64,000 nt of DNA, from contig JAWODV010000042.1 in assembly GCA_046483075.1 (NCBI GenBank), positions 1 through 64,000 of the forward strand. Direction: 5' to 3'. Positions 1 through 7,858 of this stretch are shown here, in pieces; positions within the stretch are counted from its first letter, which is position 1, and each line of letters opens with the position of its first letter. The DNA comes from JASMTM01 sp046483075 (lineage in GTDB: Bacteria > Thermotogota > Thermotogae > Petrotogales > Kosmotogaceae). Both the position numbers and the translations under genes were made by a program. The notes beneath the pieces were generated by a model. That model did not search any database. It was given only the letters and a program-made list of their open reading frames with translations, and was not told the DNA's origin.

Positions 1-708
1 AATATTGAAGATGAAATTGGGTTTCGACTTAACGCAGCCAAAACCATAAAGCAGGCAAAAGAGTTACTGGGATTAAGAAAAATACCTGAAACAATTGATG
101 GTATAGATATTTCACATACCCAGGGTCAATATACCGTGGCTTCTGTGGTTGTATTTGATAAAGGAAGACCCTACAAGGATGGTTATAGACGTTATAGAAT
201 AACACAGCTGGAAAAACCTGATGATTTTCAAGCAATAGAAATTGTTATCAAACGACGTTATTCAAAGCACAGGTTACCTGATCTGTTGTTCATTGATGGT
301 GGCAAACCTCAACTTGTCGCAGCAGATAAGGCCCTTGAAGATATGAATCTTGACTGTGAATTGGTGGGAATAGCAAAAGAAAAGGAGGAAATTGTTTTTC
401 CTGACGAAAGAGGGAAGTTAGTACTACCCGATGATAACCCCGTAAAGAGACTTTTGATAGCAGTTAGAAACGAAGCCCATAGATTTGCTGTCTATTATCA
501 TAGAATCTTGAGAGAAAAACGATTAAGACGTTCAAAGCTTGACGATATTCCTGGAATCGGTCCAAAAAGAAAAAAACGATTACTGAAAGCCTTTGGTAGT
601 ATTTCAGAAATTAAAAAAGCGGATAAAGAAGAACTTAACAAAGTAATTAAAGACAGAACAGTTGTTCTTAATCTCCTTTACTGGATAAAAAAACAAAGTG
701 GTGGATGA
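1..708 (+). CDS. uvrC: UvrABC system protein C, C-terminal part (5' truncated by window edge)
   Basis: This is the incision subunit of UvrABC nucleotide excision repair, which cuts DNA on both sides of a lesion. The reading frame is open from base 1, so the N-terminal GIY-YIG nuclease and UVR domain lie outside the window. What is visible is the RNase H-like 5'-incision domain, with an IDISH motif near bases 106-120 and FIDGGKPQ near 290-313. A C-terminal helix-hairpin-helix follows (IPGIGPKRKKRLLKAFGS, about 547-600). The stop codon sits inside a strong hairpin shared with convergent hup. An internal start at base 136 would split the endonuclease domain and is not credible. Confidence 0.95.
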   Translation, partial: NIEDEIGFRLNAAKTIKQAKELLGLRKIPETIDGIDISHTQGQYTVASVVVFDKGRPYKDGYRRYRITQLEKPDDFQAIEIVIKRRYSKHRLPDLLFIDGGKPQLVAADKALEDMNLDCELVGIAKEKEEIVFPDERGKLVLPDDNPVKRLLIAVRNEAHRFAVYYHRILREKRLRRSKLDDIPGIGPKRKKRLLKAFGSISEIKKADKEELNKVIKDRTVVLNLLYWIKKQSGG

Positions 709-725
709 TTATCATCCACCACTTT
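695..725. terminator. bidirectional terminator between uvrC and hup
   Basis: The segment is a perfect 15-bp inverted repeat (AAAGTGGTGGATGAT and its complement) around one central base. It lies between convergent genes and contains the uvrC stop codon. A-rich sequence lies on the uvrC side and T-rich sequence on the hup side, so it could end transcription in either direction. The T-tract on the plus strand is short. Confidence 0.75.
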
Positions 726-739
726 CCTTAAAATAGCCC

Positions 740-1012
740 TTACTTCACCTTTTCCTTTAGTTCTTTACCGGCTCTGAATTTTGGTACTTTTCCACCGGGA
801 ATCTTAATGGGTTCTTTTGTTCTTGGGTTAACACCTTTTCTTGGTTTTCTCTTGGCAACTTCAAATGTACCAAAACCAACCAGCTTAACCTCTTTACCTT
901 TTGAAAGCTGTTCTTCAACAGTTTCAATAAAGTTATCAAGTACCTCGCCAGCTAGCTTCTTTGTTACATCAGCCTTTTCAGCAATTTCCGCAACAAGTTC
1001 TTTTTTGTTCAC
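740..1012 (-). CDS. hup: HU family DNA-binding protein
   Basis: This is a small, basic, histone-like dimer that bends and compacts DNA. From the GTG start at 1012 it is 90 aa, the normal HU length, beginning NKKELVAEIAEKADVTKK. The beta-arm signature GFGTFEVAKRKPRKGVNPRT is intact, and the protein ends in a lysine-rich tail. An ATG 27 bases upstream would add nine residues unlike any HU. The sequence GGGGGTG stands a few bases before the GTG and supports the shorter start. It is a single-gene unit with its own promoter. Confidence 0.95.
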   Translation of the reverse strand: MNKKELVAEIAEKADVTKKLAGEVLDNFIETVEEQLSKGKEVKLVGFGTFEVAKRKPRKGVNPRTKEPIKIPGGKVPKFRAGKELKEKVK

Positions 1013-1051
1013 ATGAGCACCCCCTACTATTGAAATCATGATGTCTCCAAT

Positions 1052-1081
1052 ATTCTAACACTTTATGGCCTATCATTTCAA
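1052..1081 (-). promoter_or_regulatory. predicted sigma70-type promoter of hup
   Basis: On the minus strand there is TTGAAA (1081-1076), an 18-bp spacer and TAGAAT (1057-1052), about 40 bases before the GTG start. Just upstream of the -35 lies an 8-bp inverted repeat (CTACATCT at 1086-1093 and AGATGTAG at 1113-1120) of unknown meaning. Confidence 0.6.
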
Positions 1082-1358
1082 CTATCTACATCTCTTAACA
1101 CCGGTATGCATAAGATGTAGGTTAATTTTATCTGGAAATATCGATTATTATTAATTATAGATATCCTCTGTATGCCTTATTCAATGAGGCTTATAAAGCG
1201 ATAGTTAAATACATATGATAATCTTTCCCTTTAACATCGTAAAGATATAATTATCAATACACACAATCAGAAATTGTTTCATGTGAACATTTTTTGTTAA
1301 GAACAAATCTAAAAGTCCTTTTTTTATAACAGAAAATGTTTTTTTGAGAATCAAATAA
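1082..1358. other. gene-free stretch between the SRP RNA and hup
   Basis: About 280 bases hold no credible gene. Visible structures are the 8-bp inverted repeat next to the hup promoter and a bulged minus-strand hairpin near 1218-1256 (GATAAT with ATTATC outside, CTTT with AAAG inside). A 25-codon minus-strand frame near 1205-1282 has no convincing ribosome site. I see nothing else here that I can name. Confidence 0.4.
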
Positions 1359-1627
1359 AAAACCATGCTCCTTCCGTCGACAACATTGACCGCTCCGGTG
1401 GTGCATTCCAGCTCAGGCCGAGCACTCCCACGGCACACAGAATAACTTGCTTATGGCTGCTTCCTTCCGGACCTGACCAGATTCGCAAGGTTCTGTTGCG
1501 TGGGACCCGACCATCAACACCTTCCTGCACTCCGTGAAACAACCAAATGCTGCCTCGGGAAGTCTTCAGCCCCGCATATGGCGGATTTCGGGTACAGGGA
1601 ACCGCCAGCTCCCCGCCTAGCATGGTC
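1359..1627 (-). ncRNA. ffs: signal recognition particle RNA, large bacterial type (with Alu domain)
   Basis: This is the RNA scaffold of the signal recognition particle, which targets nascent membrane proteins. On the minus strand the 5' part carries GCTAGGCGGGGAGCTGGCGG, as in Bacillus-type scRNA, followed by the Alu-domain hairpins. The Ffh-binding domain IV shows GGTCAGGTCCGGAAGGAAGC with the GGAA loop. The ends pair (CCATGCT with AGCATGG), and a T-run follows the 3' stem. The length of about 268 nt places it in the 6S-type class of Firmicutes and Thermotogota rather than the short 4.5S type. Exact ends are inferred from pairing and the promoter. Confidence 0.92.
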
Positions 1628-1633
1628 AATAGA

Positions 1634-1662
1634 ATTATATTATGTAACTAACTAAAGGTCAA
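1634..1662 (-). promoter_or_regulatory. strong promoter of the SRP RNA
   Basis: On the minus strand, TTGACC (1662-1657) and TATAAT (1639-1634) are separated by exactly 17 bp. The predicted start falls near 1627, at the first paired base of the RNA. This near-consensus promoter is what a stable RNA gene would be expected to have. Confidence 0.8.
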
Positions 1663-1710
1663 CTTGATGGTTATCTTAAAAACAGAAATAAGAATCGATA
1701 CTGACAGATC

Positions 1711-3102
1711 TTATTTAAACAATTCGTTGAATGTGATTATTTTGTTACCGGTGTATCCTCTATTCTTTCCTGGCAAATAAATCCTTTTGAAGTTATTTTT
1801 GAGAAGAGTATCAACCATTTCATCGTCAATGTCAGCATTGCAAGCAAATACCGGATGTGCAAAGTAATTATCTTTGATTACCTGTTTGAGTTCATATTGT
1901 GTGGATACTATCTTCTGCTTGCTTTCATCATTTGAAGCATATGAGATACACATAGGTGGATTTAACAACGCTGGCAGTAACGCAAGTTTATCCTCTAAAT
2001 CCATAGAATTAAGATTAAGTGGTCTTCTATTTTTCTTCGCCACATATTCTTCAAATCCTGATAATTCCATAGATGATATTTGAACAGATTCTCTATCCGG
2101 TACGGTAAGTATTGAGATATCGTTTTGATAAGCAAAATTAACGGCATCTCTATCAAATACACCGCAAAAGGACTTAACTCCCAAAGAATACAGTTTCTTT
2201 ATCGTTGAATAGTCAATATGTGTTGATGCGTACATAGTATTCCTTCCTAGTGGTACATCTCTTACTTCTCCATCCATTCTAATCTCCAAAATTTTTCCAT
2301 CTACTATGAATGATGAAGTATCTCCAGTGTAGTAATATAGGGTCATAAACAATCTAATGTTGTTTAGATCCGCTAAAGTAATACCCTTTGTGGGGTTACC
2401 GATATGTACATTCTCAAGCAAACCTGAAACATCTTCGAGTTTATATAGAGTTGACTCTTCTTGAATGCCGTCATTGGATATCAATTGCATTACATATTCT
2501 AGTGTCAAATGATCATACTTCTCGGCAGCAAAATATTGTGAGAAATCTATATGCATCTGAGAGCTATAAATGGCCACCTTATACAACGCCTTTAATGCCA
2601 GCTTTCTTCTTCTTCTTAAAATAACATCTCCACAATATTCTATGTCACTCATCACATCATCATAATCTGAAGGGTCGGTTAAAACAACCACATTTCTGTG
2701 GTTTCTTGCAGCTGCTACCATAACAGCTATGGAAAAATAGTCCATTTCTCTAGTTAGTTCTTTTTCGCTAAGTTTCTTCCTTTTTTCTTCTGTGATTGAT
2801 CTTGGATCCAATATCAACATATCAAAAAAAGGAAAAGGTCTATCTTGTTCCTTTAGATATTCCTCCGGTTCACTAATTATTGTGTTAATTATTCCTTTCT
2901 TTAATAAATCAAGTTGATAATTTTCAGAAAATCCTTTTGTATCTTCTTCCAGGAGCGTTCTATAAGGAACATCGTACTTCTCCATTGTTGAGGTAAGCTC
3001 AGGTTCTATATATATATCAGCACCTTTTTTCGCAATGAAGTTTAAGAATTCATTCAATTTTTCTTTTTTATGTATTCCAACATATATTTTTTTTATATTC
3101 AT
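1711..3102 (-). CDS. PurH-like protein with eroded catalytic motifs (possible pseudoenzyme)
   Basis: The protein is 463 aa, close to the ~460 aa of the short Thermotoga PurH (AICAR transformylase/IMP cyclohydrolase). The N-terminal half follows the MGS-like cyclohydrolase fold: ILDPRS takes the place of the VNLYP strand, then VMVAAARNHRNVVVLTDPSDYDDVM matches the PurH AAAKNHxxVxVVxxPxDY region in the right order. The central part keeps a KGITLADLNNIRLF stretch like the transformylase GKxLSYNNLLDxxxA. However, the KTLHP lysine motif and the KHxNPCG catalytic motif are not recognisable. The ATG follows a good GGGGGTG site. I infer a homologue that lost both activities, with regulatory or unknown function. 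It is divergently oriented from rpsF and has no purine genes next to it. Confidence 0.6.
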   Translation of the reverse strand: MNIKKIYVGIHKKEKLNEFLNFIAKKGADIYIEPELTSTMEKYDVPYRTLLEEDTKGFSENYQLDLLKKGIINTIISEPEEYLKEQDRPFPFFDMLILDPRSITEEKRKKLSEKELTREMDYFSIAVMVAAARNHRNVVVLTDPSDYDDVMSDIEYCGDVILRRRRKLALKALYKVAIYSSQMHIDFSQYFAAEKYDHLTLEYVMQLISNDGIQEESTLYKLEDVSGLLENVHIGNPTKGITLADLNNIRLFMTLYYYTGDTSSFIVDGKILEIRMDGEVRDVPLGRNTMYASTHIDYSTIKKLYSLGVKSFCGVFDRDAVNFAYQNDISILTVPDRESVQISSMELSGFEEYVAKKNRRPLNLNSMDLEDKLALLPALLNPPMCISYASNDESKQKIVSTQYELKQVIKDNYFAHPVFACNADIDDEMVDTLLKNNFKRIYLPGKNRGYTGNKIITFNELFK

Positions 3103-3209
3103 TCTCGCACCCCCGTTTAATAGATTTTAACAAAAATTTCTTAAATAAATATACTACTCAAAATTGTGTTATAAATACCTTTGAATCTCAAGCAGAGTTT
3201 TACGCATTA

Positions 3210-3218
3210 TGATATAAT
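3210..3218 (+). promoter_or_regulatory. extended -10 promoter of the rpsF operon
   Basis: TG-A-TATAAT is an extended -10 element about 70 bases before rpsF. No good -35 hexamer sits at the normal spacing, which is tolerated by extended -10 promoters. Transcription would start near 3225, leaving a leader of about 60 nt. Confidence 0.5.
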
Positions 3219-3239
3219 GACTCTTGGTTTGGAAAACCC

Positions 3240-3259
3240 GCTTTGCCCGAGGGCAAGGC
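3240..3259 (+). promoter_or_regulatory. leader hairpin of rpsF, possible S6:S18 binding site
   Basis: GCTTTGCC and GGCAAGGC form an 8-bp stem (one G-U pair) around a CGAG loop, preceded by ACCC and followed by CATATG, in the short leader of rpsF. In many bacteria the rpsF leader folds into a hairpin with an unpaired CCG that is bound by the S6:S18 complex for feedback control. The position and the CCCG next to the stem fit that model. The precise bulge geometry is not proven here. Confidence 0.45.
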
Positions 3260-3285
3260 CATATGTCCATGGGAGGAGGTAATGT

Positions 3286-3729
3286 ATGGAAAAGCAAAGG
3301 ATTTATGAAACTATGTTTATCGTTGACCCAAATCTGGAAGACGATTCAAGAGAAGTAGTTCCAGAAAAAATCAAGCAACAAATCGAAGAAAGAGTTCAGG
3401 GTATAGTCAGGAAATTTGACCGCTGGGGCGTAAGAAAGCTTGCTTATCGCCTTGGGAGAGGTTTCACTGAGGGTGATTACACAGTAATCATCTTTGAAGC
3501 TGACCCGGAAAATGTTGATCTTCTTGAAAAATATTACAAAATAACACCTGAAGTCTTTCGCTGGCAAACCTTCAGAAGAGAAGACTTTGAAAAAAGCGGT
3601 TTGCCAAAAGATATGTTGCAGGAGGAAGAACCTGAAGAAACAGTAGAAGAATCACCAAAAAAGAAAGAAGCTGCTGAAGATAACTCAGATGAATCTGTAA
3701 CTGAAGAAACAGAAAAATCGGAGGAATGA
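3286..3729 (+). CDS. rpsF: 30S ribosomal protein S6
   Basis: S6 binds the central domain of 16S rRNA together with S18. The 147-aa product has the S6 core at residues 1-105 (YETMFIVDPNL, WGVRKLAYRL, EGDYTVIIFEA, FRREDF). An unusually acidic low-complexity tail of about 40 residues, rich in Glu, Ser and Lys, follows the core; such tails vary between species. GGGAGGAGG stands directly upstream of the ATG. It is the first gene of rpsF-ssb-rpsR, four bases before ssb, and is probably autoregulated with S18 through the leader hairpin. Confidence 0.96.
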   Translation: MEKQRIYETMFIVDPNLEDDSREVVPEKIKQQIEERVQGIVRKFDRWGVRKLAYRLGRGFTEGDYTVIIFEADPENVDLLEKYYKITPEVFRWQTFRREDFEKSGLPKDMLQEEEPEETVEESPKKKEAAEDNSDESVTEETEKSEE

Positions 3730-3733
3730 AATT

Positions 3734-4210
3734 ATGTCAATCAGTTATAACAAAATTATTCTGGTGGGTAGATTGGTCAGAGACCCTGATATAAGATTTA
3801 CAACCAGTGGTACCCAGGTGTCTGTCTTCACGGTTGCTGTAGACCGTCCAACTCGTTCAGGGATGGATGACAATGATAATACTGATTTCATAAGGGTAGT
3901 AACCTTCGGAAAAACTGCCGAATTTGTGGGAAACTATCTGGTAAAAGGAAGATTGATTCTGGTTGAAGGTTCGTTACGTATAAGAAAGTGGACAACCCAG
4001 GATGGTGATAAGAGAAGTACAACAGAGGTGCTTGCCAATACCATCAGATTTATGGAAACTAAATCGCAGGCTGGCATTACTGATAATTCAAAATTCAACA
4101 AAGATACTGATGAATCTTCAGATGAAGAAAATGATGTTGATGCCAGTGAAGATATAACATTTTTTGGTAGCGAACAAAACGATAAAAGTGATGATCAACC
4201 ACCCTTTTAA
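3734..4210 (+). CDS. ssb: single-stranded DNA-binding protein
   Basis: SSB coats single-stranded DNA and recruits replication and repair proteins. The OB-fold occupies residues ~1-110 (NKIILVGRLVRDPDIRFT, FIRVVTFGKTAEFVGNYLVKGRLILVEGSL). An acidic disordered linker leads to the conserved tip DDQPPF, which binds partner proteins. At 158 aa it has normal length. It sits between the S6 and S18 genes, the widespread rpsF-ssb-rpsR arrangement, and so is co-expressed with ribosomal proteins. Confidence 0.96.
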   Translation: MSISYNKIILVGRLVRDPDIRFTTSGTQVSVFTVAVDRPTRSGMDDNDNTDFIRVVTFGKTAEFVGNYLVKGRLILVEGSLRIRKWTTQDGDKRSTTEVLANTIRFMETKSQAGITDNSKFNKDTDESSDEENDVDASEDITFFGSEQNDKSDDQPPF

Positions 4211-4236
4211 ACAAATTGGTAATGAGGAGGATTTCC

Positions 4237-4467
4237 ATGAGAGAGCGAAGAAAAAGAAGAAAAACTAACAAACGCTGTAGATTTTGTTCAACAGATATTG
4301 ACTACATAGATTTTAAAAATACAACTTTACTTAGAGATTTTATGACTGAAAAAGGTAAAATAATACCAAAAAGAATTACAGGAAACTGTTCTAAACATCA
4401 AAGAATGGTTAAAATTGCCATCAAAAGAGCAAGACATATGGCACTTCTTCCCTACGTGAAGGAGTAA
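4237..4467 (+). CDS. rpsR: 30S ribosomal protein S18
   Basis: S18 is the 16S rRNA-binding partner of S6. From the ATG at 4237 it is 76 aa, the usual size. It has the basic N-terminus RERRKRRKTNKRCRFC, the core YIDFKNTTLLRDFMTEKGKI and RITGNCSKHQRMVKIAIKRARHMALLPY. Upstream in-frame TTG and ATG codons are rejected because GAGGAGG lies just before the ATG at 4237. A terminator follows directly, which makes this the last gene of the operon. Confidence 0.96.
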   Translation: MRERRKRRKTNKRCRFCSTDIDYIDFKNTTLLRDFMTEKGKIIPKRITGNCSKHQRMVKIAIKRARHMALLPYVKE

Positions 4468-4471
4468 AGCG

Positions 4472-4503
4472 AAGGGGGGCTCAGAGAGCCTCCTTGTTTT
4501 TTA
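4472..4503 (+). terminator. rho-independent terminator after rpsR
   Basis: AAGGGGGGCTC and GAGCCTCCTT form a G/C-rich stem with one bulged G and an AGA loop, followed by G and six T. It separates rpsF-ssb-rpsR from rplI. Read-through is possible because rplI has no clear separate promoter. Confidence 0.75.
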
Positions 4504-4556
4504 TACCAAATAACAATTATAGTGATCTATCCGAATCGTTATTGGAGGTATGTTCA

Positions 4557-5012
4557 ATGAAAATTATTTTAAAAAAGGATGTTCCAAAACTGGGTAACGA
4601 AGGCGAGATCAAAGAGGTTTCTGATGGATACGCCAGAAACTATTTAATACCCAAAGGATTGGCTGTAGAAGCCACAAAGAGTGAAATGTCCAAATTAAAT
4701 GCTAAAAAAGAACATCGTGAAATGAAAGAAGAACGTATACGTGAAAAAAGCGAAGAATTACTAAAAAAGGTCTCATCTAGACATTTCACAATAAAGGTAA
4801 AAGCTGGTAGTAGTGGAAAGCTTTTTGGTTCAGTTACTTCAGCAGACATTGCAGATAAAATTGAAAAAGACACTGGAACAAAAATAGATAAAAAATACAT
4901 AAATCTGCCAGAGAACATTCGTGAAACGGGAGACCATGAGGTTGAACTGGAATTACCTGGAAACGTTAAGGGCGTAATTAACCTTACTGTTGAAGGAATA
5001 GAAGGGGACTGA
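4557..5012 (+). CDS. rplI: 50S ribosomal protein L9
   Basis: L9 is a two-domain 23S rRNA-binding protein of the L1-stalk base. At 151 aa it has standard length. The N-domain is MKIILKKDVPKLGNEGEIKEVSDGYARNYLIPKGLA, followed by the long helix of Lys/Glu repeats and the C-domain (GKLFGSVTSADIADKI). The ATG at 4557 is preceded by TTGGAGGT. An earlier in-frame ATG near 4494 lies inside the terminator and is rejected. The stop is two bases before the RNase Z start, so the two genes are coupled. Confidence 0.95.
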   Translation: MKIILKKDVPKLGNEGEIKEVSDGYARNYLIPKGLAVEATKSEMSKLNAKKEHREMKEERIREKSEELLKKVSSRHFTIKVKAGSSGKLFGSVTSADIADKIEKDTGTKIDKKYINLPENIRETGDHEVELELPGNVKGVINLTVEGIEGD

Positions 5013-5014
5013 GT

Positions 5015-5866
5015 TTGGAGTTTAAGATCTTTTCAAAAGCACTTTATTCGACATGGATATATTATAGACCGGAACGCCTTCTCTTTGATGCTGGAGAAGG
5101 CATTTCAACAAATATGGGTAACGAAATTTACGCCATCAGGGATATTTTCTTAACTCATGGTCATATTGATCACATATCTGGTTTATGGGGTATCATAAAT
5201 ACAAGAAATAATGCAATGGGTGATAAAACAAAGCCTTTACGAATAACATATCCAAGAAATAACCGTGCAATAGAATCTTATGTACAATTCATAAAACAAA
5301 TGAATCCTCATCTAAAATACGATATACTGATGAACCCGGTAGAAGAGGGAGAAGTAGTTTTTTTAAGATACGCTGGAAATTTTAAAAGAACCGTTGTGCC
5401 TTTCAAGGTAAAGCATACACCTGGAGAGATAAGTCTGGGTTATAATATTGTTGAAGAAAGGCACAAATTAAAAATAAAATACAGAAATAAAAGTTCTAAA
5501 GAAATTGCAAGAATCTCAAAAAAAATGGGTAAAGACGAAGTAACTTATTCATATAATAAGAATATCATCACAATAAGTGGAGATACATATGCCCTACCAG
5601 TAAATGTTATAGAGGATAGTGAAACATTGTTACACGAATGTACTTTTTTGAAAACTGAAGACAGAAGAGGCGAGAATCACTCATCACTTGAAGAAATACT
5701 GAAAAATGTTTCTAAAGTAAAAGGATTAAAGAGGCTAATAATGTATCATATATCTAGCAGGTACACTGGTAAATGGTCAAAGTGGAAAAAATATATTGAA
5801 GAACAAATGAAAGATTCAAAAGTAGAAATCTACATAGTACATCCTCAGAAGTTATTCACACTTTGA
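5015..5866 (+). CDS. rnz: ribonuclease Z-like metallo-beta-lactamase-fold nuclease
   Basis: This probable tRNA 3'-end processing enzyme belongs to the metallo-beta-lactamase fold. Zinc ligands are visible at H48-G-H50-I-D52-H53 (THGHIDH). Later ligands appear in ISGDT, LLHECTF and MYHISSRY. At 283 aa it matches the short Thermotoga-type RNase Z, which is known to cut after an encoded CCA; all three tRNAs in this window do encode CCA. It starts at TTG with GAAGGGGA six bases upstream, directly after rplI. Confidence 0.85.
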   Translation: MEFKIFSKALYSTWIYYRPERLLFDAGEGISTNMGNEIYAIRDIFLTHGHIDHISGLWGIINTRNNAMGDKTKPLRITYPRNNRAIESYVQFIKQMNPHLKYDILMNPVEEGEVVFLRYAGNFKRTVVPFKVKHTPGEISLGYNIVEERHKLKIKYRNKSSKEIARISKKMGKDEVTYSYNKNIITISGDTYALPVNVIEDSETLLHECTFLKTEDRRGENHSSLEEILKNVSKVKGLKRLIMYHISSRYTGKWSKWKKYIEEQMKDSKVEIYIVHPQKLFTL

Positions 5867-5888
5867 CAGCATATATAGGAGGTAGATT

Positions 5889-6356
5889 ATGGAGTATATC
5901 GGCTGGATGATTTTTGCAGTCGTACTTTTGGTTATGGAAATAGTTACTCCAACTTTTTTCTTTCTGTGGTTTTCTGTTGGGTCTTTTATCGCAGGTATAT
6001 TAGCAGTTTTCAATTTAGATCTAGGATGGCAGGTGTCTTCTTTTGCTATTGTCAGCACGTTGCTGGTTCTTTTCACCAGACCTATTGCCAAAAAACTCTC
6101 TGGAGAATCTCCCAGAAAAATCTATGTTGACGAACTTAAAGGCACAAGAGCCCGAGTAATAGCGGAGATAAACACAAATAAAGGCACTGGATTGGTAAGA
6201 GCTGCTGGAGAAGATTGGAGAGCAAAACCAGTTGAAGAGGAAAAATATCCTGTTATTGAAAAAAATCGATACGTAATGATTGAGCATGTTAGAGGTACCA
6301 TAGTGTATGTAACTCCCACTGAAAATGAGGGGAAAATCGAAGGAGAGGGGGAATAA
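5889..6356 (+). CDS. NfeD-family membrane protein
   Basis: The 155-aa protein has two or three N-terminal membrane helices (about residues 5-60: WMIFAVVLLVMEIVTPTFFF, then a second block) and a C-terminal OB-fold domain from ~80 (LKGTRARVIAEIN, GTGLVRAAGEDWRA). This is the short NfeD/YbbK architecture without a ClpP-like protease domain. It is two bases upstream of the SPFH gene; NfeD and stomatin-like proteins are standard partners and are thought to act together in membrane quality control or microdomains. GGAGG precedes the ATG. Confidence 0.85.
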   Translation: MEYIGWMIFAVVLLVMEIVTPTFFFLWFSVGSFIAGILAVFNLDLGWQVSSFAIVSTLLVLFTRPIAKKLSGESPRKIYVDELKGTRARVIAEINTNKGTGLVRAAGEDWRAKPVEEEKYPVIEKNRYVMIEHVRGTIVYVTPTENEGKIEGEGE

Positions 6357-6358
6357 TA

Positions 6359-7279
6359 ATGATTCTTTGGATAATACTTGCAGTAATTATAGTTATCATC
6401 GCAGCTACTGGAATTAAAATAGTTAGACCATTTCAAAAAGGGTTGGTTGAACGTCTTGGAAGCTTTAAACGTCAAGCTGAACCCGGACTAAATTTCATTA
6501 TACCGTTCATTGAAAGAATAGTTAAAGTAGACCTTAGAGAAATGGTAATAGATGTTCCACCCCAAGAAGTTATTACTACGGATAATGTAGTTGTAACAGT
6601 AGATGCTGTTATATATTATGAGGTAACCGATGCATATCGTGTTGTTTACAATGTATCGAATTTCGAAAATGCTGCAGTTAAACTTGCGCAAACAAACCTA
6701 AGAAATGTAATTGGTGAGATCGAACTGGATCAAACATTGACCTCAAGAGAAAGAATAAACGTAAAATTAAGAGAAGTCCTTGATGATGCTACGGACAAAT
6801 GGGGTGTAAAGGTTACCCGTGTCGAAATAAAGAAAATTGACCCACCACAGGATATCATGGAAGCCATGTCCAAGCAGATGAAAGCAGAAAGGACAAAAAG
6901 AGCAGTTATACTGGAAGCTGAAGGTTACCGTCAATCGGAAATTACCAGAGCTGAAGGTGATAAGAGATCGGCAATTTTGAAGGCTGAAGGTGAAGCTGAA
7001 GCCATAAAGAGAGTTGCCGACGCTAATAAATATAAGCTCACAGCTGAAGCTGAAGGGCAAGCAGCTGCCATTATGAAGGTGTTCAAGGGAATACACGAAG
7101 GTAATCCGACAAACGATCTTATCGCAATAAGATATCTTGATGCCTTAAAAGATATTGCTGATGGAAAAGCTAGCAAAATCTTTTTGCCCTTCGAATCTTC
7201 TAGCCTGTTGAGTAGTGTTGCATCAATAGCAGAATTGTTCAAAGAGAATAAAGAAAACAAAAAAGAAGAAAAAGAATAA
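6359..7279 (+). CDS. SPFH/stomatin-like membrane protein (QmcA type)
   Basis: An N-terminal membrane anchor (residues ~1-20) is followed by the SPFH/band-7 domain (IVRPFQKGLVERLGSFKR, VDLREMVIDVPPQEVITTDN, VDAVIYYEV). A long Ala/Glu-rich coiled coil (~175-245, AEAEGEAEAIKRVADA style) and a short charged tail complete it. At 306 aa it has typical length. Such proteins oligomerise into membrane rings and modulate proteases. It sits in an operon with the NfeD protein. Confidence 0.88.
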   Translation: MILWIILAVIIVIIAATGIKIVRPFQKGLVERLGSFKRQAEPGLNFIIPFIERIVKVDLREMVIDVPPQEVITTDNVVVTVDAVIYYEVTDAYRVVYNVSNFENAAVKLAQTNLRNVIGEIELDQTLTSRERINVKLREVLDDATDKWGVKVTRVEIKKIDPPQDIMEAMSKQMKAERTKRAVILEAEGYRQSEITRAEGDKRSAILKAEGEAEAIKRVADANKYKLTAEAEGQAAAIMKVFKGIHEGNPTNDLIAIRYLDALKDIADGKASKIFLPFESSSLLSSVASIAELFKENKENKKEEKE

Positions 7280-7293
7280 ACGGGGTTTTAGGT

Positions 7294-7848
7294 GTGCAAC
7301 TTTGTGAATTTTTTCCGGTAATTTTGGCACACTTCCTTGTTTCAATATTTGCCTTTGTACTTTCTCTTATTACTGTGCTGATAACTTACCGTTACGAAAA
7401 AAAAAGGCCTATTTGGTTTAACTTACTCAACTTACCAGCAGTTGCCTTATCTATATATGTAATTTATCATTTTCTTGACGCCAATAATATATTGCTTTTC
7501 TCAATGTTACTGTTTATTGGCTATCTCTATTTCATGCGTGAATTTAACATAAGGATAATGAGTTTTGATGTCTCTTTTAGGATTATTTATTTATCCATGG
7601 GTTTCACAAGAAACGAATATCTAAGAAATCTTCTCCTCGCTGAAAGCAAGCTTTTTTTTGTTAAGTCTTTTATAACTTTTATACTGATTTCTACCGTTGC
7701 AGATATATTTCATGAGTTATCCTTATTTGTTACATATAATTGCTATAACACAATAACCTTGTTTTTTATTGCGCTCCTGGTAATTCTCTGTATAATAAAC
7801 TGGCTAAAGAAAGATATTGTAAAGAATAGTTCAAAACTATCCGGTTAA
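7294..7848 (+). CDS. multi-pass membrane protein of unknown function
   Basis: I do not recognise this 184-aa protein. It has about four or five hydrophobic segments (near residues 5-30, 42-60, 65-83, 120-140 and 150-170). Between them lies a cytoplasm-like stretch GFTRNEYLRNLLLAESKLF, which vaguely recalls the EAA loop of ABC permeases, but the match is too weak to name a family. It starts at GTG 14 bases after the SPFH gene, so it is probably co-transcribed with it. It could be an accessory of the NfeD/SPFH pair. Confidence 0.6.
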   Translation: MQLCEFFPVILAHFLVSIFAFVLSLITVLITYRYEKKRPIWFNLLNLPAVALSIYVIYHFLDANNILLFSMLLFIGYLYFMREFNIRIMSFDVSFRIIYLSMGFTRNEYLRNLLLAESKLFFVKSFITFILISTVADIFHELSLFVTYNCYNTITLFFIALLVILCIINWLKKDIVKNSSKLSG

Positions 7849-7858
7849 ATGTATGTTA

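Noticed and set aside
136..708. Separate short protein starting at base 136
   Set aside because: The frame continues to base 1 with UvrC-like sequence (IPETIDGIDISHTQG); it is only the window edge that truncates uvrC.
1351..1629. Minus-strand open frame of 92 codons
   Set aside because: It lies wholly inside the SRP RNA gene and follows RNA structure rather than coding constraints.
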